A program made the translations under genes and the position numbers. Below are positions 26,101 to 34,262 of a stretch of DNA of 64,000 nucleotides, in pieces. The stretch is from NCBI GenBank assembly GCA_016281335.1, contig JAEEIK010000044.1, forward strand, positions 1-64,000. Direction: 5' to 3'. Below the pieces are notes generated by a model that saw nothing but the letters and a program-made list of their open reading frames with translations, did no database searches and was not told the origin of the DNA. The stretch's first letter is position 1. Each line of letters begins with the position of its first letter. The DNA is from Lachnospiraceae bacterium (GTDB lineage: Bacteria; Bacillota; Clostridia; Lachnospirales; Lachnospiraceae).

Positions 26101-28152
26101 CGAGTAAATGTCATAGGGAACAAAGCTTATGGCACATCCCGCATAAGCGCTTCCCCAGACTATGGCAGTCTTTCCGTTTCCTGCCGCTCTTATCGTATAC
26201 TCCCAGTTATTGCAGAATTCTTTATCGGTTTCAGTAAGTGTGCTTTCAGCCGATACTTCTATATATTTTTCAACCTTCGGATAGTTCGGATCATAAATAC
26301 CTATACGTTTTGCGCCGGCAACATTTGAACTGACCACTTCAAAGCCAAGCACGGCGTGGCCGCCCTCAGGTCCGAAGAGTCCGATCAGTACCGGCTTCTT
26401 GGAATCTTCCAGTTCAGTGATTATTTCGGTGGGAGTTGCGGGAAATGACAGGCAGTACTGTACTCTCTCATCATACTGGGATATCTGAAGGGCCTCGATA
26501 AATTTCCTCAGATCTGACGTTAACTGCGCCCTGGTATCATCCGTGGGATCGGTATCTACCGCAGCAGGTAGCCACAGGTCCTGAACTCTTATGGCAGCCG
26601 GATCAAAATCAACGATGTCCGGATTCGATGTCTGACCGCTTAACATGGCCGCACTGGAAGTCATGCCATAGCAGCTTCCTCCCCACTCATCATCAAAGAA
26701 CTCAAAGATCTCTTCGCCGCGCTCACCGAAGACTTCCTTATATCTTTCCACAGGGATATGATAATTCCAGGACTCATCATAGCCCAGATTCTCCCTGTCC
26801 TGCTGTTTAAAATTATTCTCAAATGAATAAGTCAGATCATCAAAAACATAATCCCCCGGATACGGAATAGGCTTCGACAGATCAGCCTGCTCCCAGATAA
26901 ACCTGTCGCTGCCGACATAGCTGTGAAGAGCTTCCCATTCTGTTTCCGTACCTGCATAATATACACGTTCAAGATTGGTTATTGTTACATTCATATTCGT
27001 CGGAAACTGTTGGGGCAGGCCGAGATATTGGATCGAAGAACGGTAGAACATATCTGTTGTGGTGGACCCGCCTACTATACTGAGGCCTCTCATATCGAGT
27101 CTTTTAAGACTTGTGCATTCATAAAACATCCCGGTAAAATTGATTGAGGACATAGTCGTGAAACTTCTCAGGTCCAGATCGGTAAGAGAAGAACAGGAAT
27201 CAAACATATTCGACATATCCGCACAAACCCAGGTATCAAATCTGCTCAGGTCAAGTTCCTCTAATTCCCGGCAGTTTGTGAACATTCCTGCCATGCTTGT
27301 CACACCTGAAGTATTGAAACTTGACAGATTTATTTTTTTCAGGGAACTGCAACCTTTAAACATATCATACATATGCTGTGTAGTTGTAGTATTAAATGAC
27401 GAAAGATCAAGTTCAACAAGGGATGAACAGTAATAAAACATGCCATTCATCCATATGACCTGTTCAGTATTAAAACTACTGAGATCCAGGCTGGTTAGTG
27501 AGGAGCAGCCGCTGAACATATCCTGCATTTGAATAACTGATGACGTATTCATTTTGCTGATATCAAGATATTCAAGCTTACTGCAGCCCTCAAACATAGA
27601 GTTCATATTGCTCACATTGGACGTATCCGCGCTCATTATAAGTGTTTCCAGCTTATCATTGCCAAAGAACAAAGAGTGCATATCCTGCACACATCCGACA
27701 CCTTCAGCAATCTTTAATGCTTTGACAGGTGTCTCTGCAAGGCCGGTAAGCGCGGCAGTATCAAGGATTATCTCATAATCTTCAGGTGCAGCAAGTTTAG
27801 CGGGTATCAACAATTCCTCAGGAAACTCGGCCTTTTTGTCATCATCATCAACTATACCGTAAATTCTGATAGCATAACCATTATTGCCCATCTGCTGCGT
27901 ATATTCAAAATGACTCAGATACCAGTCATTATCCATCGCAGTGAAGCTAATGCCGTTATCCGGTTCATACTGTGCTTCTTCGGTCACATCTTCTTCGTCT
28001 TTTTCTATCGTTTCTTTCTCATCTTCAATTATTTCTTCTGTATTATTTTCAAATACGGAATAAGCATCCCCGGCAGCCTCTGCATACCCCTGCAGACTTC
28101 CCGTAAACAAGACTATGCTCATAAAAAAAGCAATAACTCTGTTCATCTTCAT
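23128..28152 (-). CDS. Very large secreted protein: BspA-like LRRs, papain-like domain, Met-Arg-Cys-Lys arrays, Ig-like repeats
   Basis: A 1674-residue protein. A signal peptide (cleavage near AEA-A, residue 26) is followed by an acidic linker. Residues about 165-390 hold DUF285/BspA-type leucine-rich repeats (MFxxCSSLxxLDLSSFNT units). Residues about 460-690 look like a papain-fold cysteine peptidase: C494 in WGGSCYGMTSSAAML, H599 in GGHAVLGFEV, then YDPNYP. Two 59-residue acidic modules (706-764, 784-842) each end in an array of Met-Arg-Cys-Lys: four copies (765-780) and eleven (843-886). The remainder is beta-rich Ig-like repeats (for example LYEGTDYTVKYKNN, GKGMYRF). No sortase motif or C-terminal anchor is seen. 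Function unknown; the LRR and Ig parts suggest an adhesin or surface protein. A good Shine-Dalgarno (AAAGGAG) precedes ATG 28152. Confidence 0.9.
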   Translation of the reverse strand: MKMNRVIAFFMSIVLFTGSLQGYAEAAGDAYSVFENNTEEIIEDEKETIEKDEEDVTEEAQYEPDNGISFTAMDNDWYLSHFEYTQQMGNNGYAIRIYGIVDDDDKKAEFPEELLIPAKLAAPEDYEIILDTAALTGLAETPVKALKIAEGVGCVQDMHSLFFGNDKLETLIMSADTSNVSNMNSMFEGCSKLEYLDISKMNTSSVIQMQDMFSGCSSLTSLDLSSFNTEQVIWMNGMFYYCSSLVELDLSSFNTTTTQHMYDMFKGCSSLKKINLSSFNTSGVTSMAGMFTNCRELEELDLSRFDTWVCADMSNMFDSCSSLTDLDLRSFTTMSSINFTGMFYECTSLKRLDMRGLSIVGGSTTTDMFYRSSIQYLGLPQQFPTNMNVTITNLERVYYAGTETEWEALHSYVGSDRFIWEQADLSKPIPYPGDYVFDDLTYSFENNFKQQDRENLGYDESWNYHIPVERYKEVFGERGEEIFEFFDDEWGGSCYGMTSSAAMLSGQTSNPDIVDFDPAAIRVQDLWLPAAVDTDPTDDTRAQLTSDLRKFIEALQISQYDERVQYCLSFPATPTEIITELEDSKKPVLIGLFGPEGGHAVLGFEVVSSNVAGAKRIGIYDPNYPKVEKYIEVSAESTLTETDKEFCNNWEYTIRAAGNGKTAIVWGSAYAGCAISFVPYDIYSAPWNDGGYFDPESWNPFDGTNGWTAEDEEFFTYYMDFTEEEKAFLAENPGADDISDWNADDDIQLQKYMLTYPKAPDDMDMRCKMRCKMRCKMRCKEMLGWTDADEEFYTTYMEWDADEEQYIKDHPGDMDLSDWDASDDEELEKYMVTYPKAPSGMSMRCKMRCKMRCKMRCKMRCKMRCKMRCKMRCKMRCKMRCKMRCKLANGEVADIIIKDDEGNSLFEYVNGVANSTAEEDRGFETVDLKLIDKAKASENIRFMSTEALSIISSNKALAYTLTDGALAQKVESDSKSVSVKLDEKNNINELRIPLNDDEDISAELKSNNAVVTVAGKGNGALEGSFISKGEKGLVVENLDISSVSANGNVQEGGKNIETLDFVYSEKIVYDGSAKTPEISVKDGDTVLVPYNDYVCIYSDNTEIGTASVSLYGIGDYTGIKTLTFEIYEKTEEQKKEEQEEQKKEETNTEGDGEPKTPDNKDSISDDTVSKNETVVEDISGISFGFVTDIADKGMDIVSYNTVSKRYETTYTGSTIKPVVKVVYKGRELYEGTDYTVKYKNNKNASSDGNCAKAVISGKGMYRFKYVQEFYIKTADIADAVTSDVIREKKAKVTTAVFYNGIKLKNKDFKLENTREELALIGLGNFAGSKKTLEASIGVGGLDISVKLDKFDKLMYDGKEKKIDQYIHVTSLDHELVLHKDYEIYYSNNVNVGKARVSIAGRGDYIGAITKTFKIVADKSAKPKVETSVEKLIYKADGSRPAVSLNFAGRKLYAGRDYKISFPKKNSAGDAAYSIKFIGNYAGCAAIKNLGYKIEKAPFNEECISVNAADMICSKKGKINLKVYVDEDGTLLDASQYTVSLKLNGAEVKNNKPELMGAKSAKAQLEIKSRGINYAEGTIIKDVTIYSADAGVTDMSASKIKIYAKENDNKPAKALSFSGEKLIPGKTEVLLKKTLIHGDAYEIKYYNNLMSGKAVVAVFGKGKYAGAAKGSFKIK
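25495..25626 (-). repeat. Array 2: eleven 12-bp repeats encoding Met-Arg-Cys-Lys
   Basis: Eleven uninterrupted 12-bp units, each encoding Met-Arg-Cys-Lys (protein residues 843-886). The units differ only at synonymous positions: Arg is CGC, CGT or AGA; Cys is TGC or TGT; Lys is AAA or AAG. No unit has an amino-acid change, which suggests selection on the peptide rather than recent slippage alone. Confidence 0.97.
25813..25860 (-). repeat. Array 1: four 12-bp repeats encoding Met-Arg-Cys-Lys
   Basis: Four units encoding Met-Arg-Cys-Lys (protein residues 765-780), at the end of the first acidic module. Only synonymous variation is present. The array is followed by Glu-Met-Leu and the second module. 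Confidence 0.97.
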
Positions 28153-28177
28153 TTTGTTTCTCCTTTATCTCCCCCGC

Positions 28178-28471
28178 TTATTTTCCTGCTTTTTTCATTT
28201 TCTCTTTGATTTTATCCATAGCGTCGACAAAGACGAGGATTTCGGCCACGACTTCATAAAGCTCGGGCGGGATCATCATCCCTATCTCCAGCTTTGATAA
28301 AGTAGCCGCCAGCTTGTCATCCTTATGAACCGGTACCTTGGCATCCTTTGCCTTCTCGATTATCTGCTCAGCGATCTTGCCCTTGCCGCTGGCTATTACC
28401 TTCGGAGCCTGATCATTCGGATCATATTCAAGCGCTATCGCCGTCAGTTTTTTATCTTTCTTCTCCGCCAT
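28178..28471 (-). CDS. ylqH: FlhB C-terminal-domain homologue (YlqH-like)
   Basis: A 97-residue soluble homologue of the cytosolic domain of the flagellar/type III export switch protein FlhB. The matching stretch is ALEYDPNDQAPKVIASGKG, then VPVHKDDKLAATLSKLEIGMMIPPELYEVVAEILVFV; the usual NPTH autocleavage site is absent. It follows ylqG, as in Bacillus. A promoter (TTGACA, TAATAT) lies immediately upstream and no Shine-Dalgarno precedes the ATG, so its mRNA may be almost leaderless. Confidence 0.9.
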   Translation of the reverse strand: MAEKKDKKLTAIALEYDPNDQAPKVIASGKGKIAEQIIEKAKDAKVPVHKDDKLAATLSKLEIGMMIPPELYEVVAEILVFVDAMDKIKEKMKKAGK

Positions 28472-28480
28472 ACTGTAATA

Positions 28481-28508
28481 ATATTAATGCTACAAAATCT
28501 CTTGTCAA
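28481..28508 (-). promoter_or_regulatory. Promoter directly upstream of ylqH
   Basis: Minus strand: consensus -35 TTGACA (28508-28503), 16-nt spacer, -10 TAATAT (28486-28481). The predicted start of transcription (about 28474) is only a few bases before the ylqH ATG at 28471. Confidence 0.65.
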
Positions 28509-28559
28509 TATCGAAACCTGAGTGTACTGCCGGTGGCTGTAATCGTTTTGCTGCGAAGT

Positions 28560-30449
28560 TTAGGCGCGCAAGTCAAAAGAACTGGTGTAGATCGGCGCTG
28601 CTTTTTCGGTATCAGTAAGACTGCGCACGGTCTTTGACTTGTCATCCGCATCGCTGTGCTTTTTGACTTCCGAGCTGATACTGTAACCGCGCTGTTCAAG
28701 CCGTTCATCCAGAAGATGTATATTTTCAGCGATAAAGTCGATCATCTCATCGCTTTCCAGATAGAATTTAGTGGATACTTTATTGCCGTTCGAAATGGCT
28801 GCATATACGTCTACGGTTCCGAGATGAGTCATGTCAAGATGCAGAAACGCGCTGACATTTCCGTCCTTGTTGGCAAGACTCTTTCTGTCGGAATATACAT
28901 AGAGGTCACCGGTTGCATCACTGCCGTTCATCTTTAGCGGCAATTGAACATACTGCATGGCCTGGTTCATCTGGTTCATGAAATCCAGATTGTTTCCCAT
29001 GTCCGAAAGATTCTGGGCCATGGCCGATTCCGGCTTTGCTATCTGGGTGAGCAGATCCAGCATATCTCTTGTCTGTGTACCCAGCTTCTGATAAAGCAGT
29101 TCCACATTGCTCTTATCCGCCACCTGTTCAGGCCGGAGTGTCCAGTTGTCCTTCATCACCGTCTTGACGCTTTCCTTGAAAGCCTCACTCCTGATCAGTT
29201 CATTAAAGCCTTTTTCAAAGCTCTGGTTCTTAAGCCCGCCATCAGCGGTTTTATTCAGGATATCATTGACCAGTTTCACCATTGTTTTAGGATCATCCGG
29301 CATATTCTTTATATTATCAAGGAGTTTCTCCGAAGCGCCGTTATCCTTAAGCAGCTGTACCAGTTCATTTTTCAATGCCTGTGCCGGTTCCCTGCTTATC
29401 ATATTGTCTGCATCTGCCTTTACGGCAGTCTTTACAGCATTATTATCATTTTCGACGATCTTAGCATCCTGCTTTGAACTTTCCTTCACTTGTTCTTCAA
29501 GCTGCGTTTTTTCGCTAACAGGCTTATCCTCTGCTTTTTCTTCAGGCACTTTCTCAAATATCCCGTCCAGTTCCGACGTAAACTTTGCTCTTATCTCTGT
29601 AAGAGCATTTCCGGCCGCGCTGCCTTCACTCACATTTCCCTGTACTGCTGTCCCCTGCTCCGTCACATTGGTCCCGTTATTGTCTGCGGCTGTCTGTCCT
29701 TTTTCTGCAACAGGCATATCCCCGTTCTTTTCCTGAACAGCTTCCTCCGGCATATCCCTTGTGATGATATCCGTAAATTTACTGATAAACTTCAGCCCCT
29801 CTGAACCATCCCCCTCATTCATCAGCTCATCATAAAGATTCATGGCACTTTCAGCCGTATCCTTAAAGCCTTCCTGTATCTGTCCTTCATAGTTCTTAAA
29901 AGCCTCGTACTGCTTAATATTCTGCTCATCTATGGGCAGACCGAGACTCTTCATTTCCACAAGATTTTTTATCTCCGCATCAGGAAACTGGGATATCAGA
30001 TGATACATATCCCCTAAAGATTTGTTATCTATGCTCATGCCGCCATCCATCATGCTCATGGTCATGGCGACCGTATCCGCATTTACCGCCATCCCGGCAG
30101 CGTTTAAGGCGTTTGTTGCAGTTGCTCCCATAGCCAGATTGGTATACAGGGGTGTTAATGATATAGTTGACCCTGAATTTGCCCGTATCTCAAAGGCCAG
30201 AAGCTGACCTTCACTGAGATTCATCGCGCTCTCCAGCTGTGCATTGACCCTGCCCCCGTTAGGCAGCTCTATCTGCACCTCATTGCCCTTTATATCCGTA
30301 ATCTTGCCTTCAACCGTGGAACCGCCTGGCATATTCCGCAGATACTCCGAACCGCGCTGGTCCGCCGCAGGCTGCGCGCTCTGCGTGGGAGATACGTTCT
30401 GTACCTGTCCTGCCGGATTTGATCCGAATATCTGGGATAATAAACTCAT
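28560..30449 (-). CDS. ylqG: YlqG/FliK-like protein with flagellar hook-length-control C-terminal domain
   Basis: A 629-residue protein. The N-terminal 110 residues form an OB-like segment (GGSTVEGKITDIKGNEVQIEL). A long middle of low complexity, rich in Glu, Lys and Ala (about 200-350), is followed by a C-terminal domain resembling FliK_C (QAMQYVQLPLKMNGSDATGDLYVY, then LDMTHLGTVDVYAAISNG). FliK sets hook length through FlhB. Pairing with the FlhB-like YlqH downstream supports a matched pair, though the true role of YlqG/YlqH is unproven. It overlaps rnhB by 4 nt (ATGA). Confidence 0.85.
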   Translation of the reverse strand: MSLLSQIFGSNPAGQVQNVSPTQSAQPAADQRGSEYLRNMPGGSTVEGKITDIKGNEVQIELPNGGRVNAQLESAMNLSEGQLLAFEIRANSGSTISLTPLYTNLAMGATATNALNAAGMAVNADTVAMTMSMMDGGMSIDNKSLGDMYHLISQFPDAEIKNLVEMKSLGLPIDEQNIKQYEAFKNYEGQIQEGFKDTAESAMNLYDELMNEGDGSEGLKFISKFTDIITRDMPEEAVQEKNGDMPVAEKGQTAADNNGTNVTEQGTAVQGNVSEGSAAGNALTEIRAKFTSELDGIFEKVPEEKAEDKPVSEKTQLEEQVKESSKQDAKIVENDNNAVKTAVKADADNMISREPAQALKNELVQLLKDNGASEKLLDNIKNMPDDPKTMVKLVNDILNKTADGGLKNQSFEKGFNELIRSEAFKESVKTVMKDNWTLRPEQVADKSNVELLYQKLGTQTRDMLDLLTQIAKPESAMAQNLSDMGNNLDFMNQMNQAMQYVQLPLKMNGSDATGDLYVYSDRKSLANKDGNVSAFLHLDMTHLGTVDVYAAISNGNKVSTKFYLESDEMIDFIAENIHLLDERLEQRGYSISSEVKKHSDADDKSKTVRSLTDTEKAAPIYTSSFDLRA

Positions 30450-31099
30450 ACGAAATTACCTATGAAACTCCTTCTGTGTATAGGTGTGGGGCCGTACTTC
30501 TTAAGCGCTTCTATATGCGCCCCTGTTCCGTAACCTTTATTTGCGGCAAAAGCATATTCGGGATACTGCTCATCATATTCCACCATAAGCCTGTCCCTGG
30601 TCACCTTCGCAACTATGCTTGCCGCTGCAATGGATGCGCTTTTCGCATCTCCTTTAATGATAGGCACCTGCTTTATATCGATACCGGGTATGGTAACGGC
30701 ATCATTAAGCAGCAGATCCGGAGTGACCGTAAGTTTTGATACCGCTTCCCGCATGGCCTCGTAGGTCGCCTGCAGGATATTTATCTCATCTATGCGTTCG
30801 GGACTCCTGTATCCTAAGCCTACTGCGACAGCATCTTCCATTATCTGCTCATAAAGCTCTTCTCTCTTTTTTTCGGATAATTTCTTTGAATCATTTAGAT
30901 ACAGAAGTGAACAGTCTTTTTTGAGTATTACGGCTCCGGCCACTACAGGTCCTGCCAACGGGCCTCTGCCCACTTCATCAATGCCGCAGATATTGATATA
31001 TGCAGCATATTCACGTTCATATGAAAACATCTCATACATACGCGCTTTTTCTTTTTCCAGAGCCGCCGCCTTCTTTGCTTCTCTTTCTTCCTTTGTCAT
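30446..31099 (-). CDS. rnhB: Ribonuclease HII
   Basis: Removes ribonucleotides from DNA and RNA-DNA hybrids. It has 217 residues. The motif ICGIDEVGRGPLAGPVVAGAV holds the D-E active-site pair; LNDSKKLSEKKREEL, KGDAKSASIAAASIVAKVTRD and GYGTGAH are diagnostic. A Lys/Glu-rich N-terminal helix of about 30 residues precedes the core. Genomic order matches Bacillus rbgA-rnhB-ylqG. Confidence 0.97.
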   Translation of the reverse strand: MTKEEREAKKAAALEKEKARMYEMFSYEREYAAYINICGIDEVGRGPLAGPVVAGAVILKKDCSLLYLNDSKKLSEKKREELYEQIMEDAVAVGLGYRSPERIDEINILQATYEAMREAVSKLTVTPDLLLNDAVTIPGIDIKQVPIIKGDAKSASIAAASIVAKVTRDRLMVEYDEQYPEYAFAANKGYGTGAHIEALKKYGPTPIHRRSFIGNFV

Positions 31100-31109
31100 A
31101 TGCTTCCTC

Positions 31110-31721
31110 TCAATGCTTTACAAAACCGATCTTATCAAAGGGAAACAGTCTCAGCCATGCCCTTCCTACCAGGTCCTTTTTATTAACTGCCGCAACCGAC
31201 GGATCTCTGGAATCCTTGGAATTATTCCTGTTATCACCCATCACAAAGTACTCATCCTCACCCAGCACGAAAGGATCGGAAGCCAGGCCTCCGCTCTTTA
31301 TCGTCTCAAAGCCGTAGTTTTCACTGAGTGGCTTTTCATTAATATAGATCGTTCCGTCCTTTATTTGCACGGTCTCTCCCGGAAGTCCGATAACACGTTT
31401 GATATAGAAAGTCTTTTCTTCATACTGGTAAGGAAAAACCACTACTTCAAAGCGCTTGGGATCTCTGAAACGATAGCTTATCTTATCGACTATAAGATTG
31501 TCACCGTCGGAAAGCGTATGCTCCATACTCGAACCTATGACCACAGTGCGCTGGCCGACATATTTGACAAGCAGCAGCGTAAGTATCAGTACAGCCAGCA
31601 GAAACAACGAATTAGAAAGAAGTTCCCACAGAAACTCACGTGTCTTCTCTTCTTTGGTCTTGACTTTTTTCTCCTCTTTTTCTTCTTCAGCTTCTTCTTT
31701 TAATATTTCTTCTTCAGCCAT
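31110..31721 (-). CDS. lepB: Signal peptidase I (paralogue 1)
   Basis: Membrane protease that removes signal peptides. It has 203 residues with a long charged N-terminus of Glu and Lys, one membrane helix (about 31-50) and the catalytic Ser in VIGSSMEHTL. The catalytic Lys is in YIKRVIGLPGE, and GDNRNNSKDSR is the conserved C-terminal box. It overlaps rbgA by 8 nt. A second copy lies on the other side of rbgA. Confidence 0.95.
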   Translation of the reverse strand: MAEEEILKEEAEEEKEEKKVKTKEEKTREFLWELLSNSLFLLAVLILTLLLVKYVGQRTVVIGSSMEHTLSDGDNLIVDKISYRFRDPKRFEVVVFPYQYEEKTFYIKRVIGLPGETVQIKDGTIYINEKPLSENYGFETIKSGGLASDPFVLGEDEYFVMGDNRNNSKDSRDPSVAAVNKKDLVGRAWLRLFPFDKIGFVKH

Positions 31722-32562
31722 TTTCTCCCACTCTTTCTATAGTTATCCTTCCAAGCGCTCCGGACCTGAAGTCTTTTATAAGAGATACAGCGCCTTTTTC
31801 CGTATCCGCTTCTCCTCCTTTTTTAAGACAGCCGAGCCTTAAGCTTACAGCTTCCAGGCATTCATAGCCCACAAGCTCTCTGCAGCCGTACTTGTCATCC
31901 ATTCGCCCCGGATAACGCGCCTGCATCAGCTCCGTGATGTTCAGGGCCAGTTCCTCCGCCGGAAGTATCTGGTCATTTACGGCACCTGTCATGGCCAGAT
32001 GTAAACCAACATCCTTCCCTTCAAATTTAGGCCACATCACGCCCGGAGTATCCATCAGCTCCAGTTTCTTACCGAGCCTTACCCATTGCTTTCCTCTTGT
32101 TACACCGGGTTTATTGGCTGCTTTAGCTACGCTTTTGCCTGCAAAGCTGTTGATAAAGGCGGATTTCCCCACATTAGGTATCCCGACGACCATAGCTCTT
32201 ACCGGTCTTTCCTTGATCCCTCGCTTTTTGTCACGCTCCAGCTTTTTTGCACAGGCCGCATCCACCGCCTTGTTTACTTCCTTTACGCCGGTGCCGTTTT
32301 TGGAATTCATCCTAACCGTCACCAGCCCGTTATCCGCATAATGCTTAAGCCACTTCTCGTTTTCCTTTTCATCGGACAGATCGGTCTTATTAAATATCAG
32401 CAGCCTTGATTTTCCCGCTACCAGTTTATCCAGCTCGGGATTTCTTGACGCTAAAGGTATCCTGGCATCAACAACTTCTATCACCAGGTCGATCAAACCT
32501 ATATCCTCTTTCATCTCGCGCATGGCCTTGGCCATGTGTCCCGGAAACCATTGTACTTCCAT
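31714..32562 (-). CDS. rbgA: Ribosome biogenesis GTPase A (YlqF)
   Basis: Late 50S-assembly GTPase, 282 residues. The G motifs are circularly permuted, as in this family: FNKTDL (G4) comes before GIPNVGKSAFIN (G1) and DTPGVMWP (G3). The N-terminus MEVQWFPGHMAKAMREMKED is diagnostic. It lies between two signal peptidase genes, 1 nt from the second. Confidence 0.97.
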   Translation of the reverse strand: MEVQWFPGHMAKAMREMKEDIGLIDLVIEVVDARIPLASRNPELDKLVAGKSRLLIFNKTDLSDEKENEKWLKHYADNGLVTVRMNSKNGTGVKEVNKAVDAACAKKLERDKKRGIKERPVRAMVVGIPNVGKSAFINSFAGKSVAKAANKPGVTRGKQWVRLGKKLELMDTPGVMWPKFEGKDVGLHLAMTGAVNDQILPAEELALNITELMQARYPGRMDDKYGCRELVGYECLEAVSLRLGCLKKGGEADTEKGAVSLIKDFRSGALGRITIERVGENG

Positions 32563-32563
32563 A

Positions 32564-33148
32564 TCACTTGATAAAGCCGGGCCGCTGGTCTTTATTTCCC
32601 ATATGAAACCAGGCTCTGCCCGTCATGTATTCCTTTCTGACTGCGCCTATATTGCTGGATCTGGAATCCTCGGAATTGTTTCTGTTATCCCCAAGCACGA
32701 AGTATTCATCTTCTTCGAGAGTAATTCCGGCTTCAGCAATACCGCCATCCTCTATTTTATCAAAAATTCCCTGATCGTCATAGATGTCACCGTTAACAAA
32801 TATCAGGCCGTCACGTATAAGAACCGTATCTCCCGGAACAGCAACTATCCTTTTCACATAATAGTGTGCATTTTCATTTCCGTTCGGTCTGAATATTACC
32901 ACATCTCCCTGTTTGGGCCGGCCTATATTGTAGGCAAAACGGTCGATCAGGACTTCCTGTCCGTTATACAGCGTAGGTTCCATCGAATATCCTATCACGC
33001 TGGTCCGTATACCAAACAGATAAACAAACATAAAGGCGATAAGCACCATAACAAGACCGGAGAATATCCAGCCCGCGATTTCTTTAAGTATGTTGGTATT
33101 GATACCTCTTTTTTTCTGATAAAAAGATAATCCTTTATGTCTGGCCAT
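32564..33148 (-). CDS. lepB: Signal peptidase I (paralogue 2)
   Basis: A second type I signal peptidase of 194 residues. One membrane helix (about 23-46) is followed by the catalytic Ser in VIGYSMEPTL and Lys in YYVKRIVAVPGD; the box GDNRNNSEDSR is intact. Compared with the other copy it has a shorter N-terminus. The two share the fold motifs but differ widely between them, so this is not a recent duplication. It lies 66 nt after rplS, beyond a weak terminator. Confidence 0.95.
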   Translation of the reverse strand: MARHKGLSFYQKKRGINTNILKEIAGWIFSGLVMVLIAFMFVYLFGIRTSVIGYSMEPTLYNGQEVLIDRFAYNIGRPKQGDVVIFRPNGNENAHYYVKRIVAVPGDTVLIRDGLIFVNGDIYDDQGIFDKIEDGGIAEAGITLEEDEYFVLGDNRNNSEDSRSSNIGAVRKEYMTGRAWFHMGNKDQRPGFIK

Positions 33149-33160
33149 ATCTTCTTAAAC

Positions 33161-33192
33161 AAAAAAGCGAAGATATTAAACCTCCGCTTTTA
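33161..33192 (-). terminator. Terminator-like hairpin between rplS and lepB
   Basis: Minus strand: AAGCGGAG pairs with CTTCGCTT (one G-U) around GTTTAATAT and is followed by TTTTG. It may partly stop transcription after rplS, lowering expression of the downstream lepB-rbgA genes. Confidence 0.65.
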
Positions 33193-33214
33193 TTGATCTT
33201 AATATTTTTACCTA

Positions 33215-33565
33215 TCAGCGCAGGACTTCTTTCACCTTTGCGTTCTTTCCTACACGTCCCTTCAGGTAGTTGAGCTTTGCTCTTCTTACTTTACCCCTGC
33301 GTACCAGGTCAACCTTTACAACAGAAGGGCTGTGAAGAGGCCATGTCTTGTCTACGCCTACACCGTTTGAATTCTTTCTTACGGTGAACATTGTCTTGAA
33401 GCCGCCGCCAACGATCTTGGTAACCGTACCTTCGAATACCTGAATACGCTCTTTCTCACCTTCCTTGATGAGACCGTGTACCTTAACGGTATCACCTACA
33501 TTAAACTGCGGTACTTCTTTCTTTAACTGCTCCTGCTCCAGCTCTTTGATGATCTCGCTGTTCAT
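33215..33565 (-). CDS. rplS: 50S ribosomal protein L19
   Basis: Large-subunit protein near the interface with 30S, 116 residues. Motifs [58 protein letters not shown] and [14 protein letters not shown] identify it. Its own promoter lies at 33650-33678 with a leader of about 80 nt, which could hold an L19 autoregulatory element, although I cannot recognise one with confidence. Confidence 0.98.
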   Translation of the reverse strand: MNSEIIKELEQEQLKKEVPQFNVGDTVKVHGLIKEGEKERIQVFEGTVTKIVGGGFKTMFTVRKNSNGVGVDKTWPLHSPSVVKVDLVRRGKVRRAKLNYLKGRVGKNAKVKEVLR

Positions 33566-33649
33566 ATTATATTACCTCCATTTGATTTCATCGGGCATTC
33601 TTACGTATCTATGTACCAGCGGAACACCTCTTTACTCGCAACGTAGGAT

Positions 33650-33678
33650 ATATTACCATATCCTCCGCTAATATGCAA
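33650..33678 (-). promoter_or_regulatory. rplS promoter
   Basis: Minus strand: -35 TTGCAT (33678-33673), 17-nt spacer, -10 TAATAT (33655-33650). Together with the rpsB and secG promoters it shows the pattern TTGCA, then GGTAATATAT. Confidence 0.75.
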
Positions 33679-33686
33679 GCACTTTT

Positions 33687-34262
33687 TTAACGAAATACTA
33701 TCTCCCCCGTGGAAGCATCCATACTCTCGATTATCGCCAGACTCTCGAGTTTTACTCCTTTTTCCCTTATCCTTCTGCCGCCGTCCTGGAAACCTTTTTC
33801 TATCGCTATTCCTATTCCCTGAAGCTTGGCTCCGGCTTCCTCAAGGATCTTCATAAGTCCTTCCAGCGCACAGCCGTTAGCAAGGAAATCATCGATTATC
33901 AGCACCTTATCTTCGGGTCCGAGAAACTTTTTTGATACTATCACATCGGAAACATTTTTATGGGTAAAAGACTCGACCTTTGCAGTATACATACTGCCAT
34001 CCAGATTTACCGACTTTGACTTCTTGGCAAAGACCACCGGAACCTTAAAGTACTGCGCAGCCACTGCAGCGATCCCTATGCCTGAAGCTTCTATAGTCAG
34101 TATCTTATTTATTTCCGTTCCTTCAAAGAGACGTTTCCATTCCTTACCCATCTCATTGAACAATTCAATATCCATACGATGATTCAGGAAACTGTCCACC
34201 TTCAGTACATTGCCTTCTTTTACCACACCATCTTTTTTTATGCGTTCTTCAAGCAGTTTCAT
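33687..34262 (-). CDS. xpt: Xanthine phosphoribosyltransferase
   Basis: Converts xanthine and PRPP to XMP for purine salvage. It has 191 residues. [41 protein letters not shown] and the PRPP-binding loop [13 protein letters not shown] are diagnostic. It overlaps the upstream permease gene by 1 nt, tying purine salvage to the BMP-type importer. Its stop is followed by the rplS promoter; I see no good terminator between them. Confidence 0.96.
   Translation of the reverse strand: MKLLEERIKKDGVVKEGNVLKVDSFLNHRMDIELFNEMGKEWKRLFEGTEINKILTIEASGIGIAAVAAQYFKVPVVFAKKSKSVNLDGSMYTAKVESFTHKNVSDVIVSKKFLGPEDKVLIIDDFLANGCALEGLMKILEEAGAKLQGIGIAIEKGFQDGGRRIREKGVKLESLAIIESMDASTGEIVFR

Noticed and set aside
33566-33649. 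L19 leader RNA element
   Set aside because: The leader length is suitable, but I cannot match a conserved structure by eye, so I do not call it.
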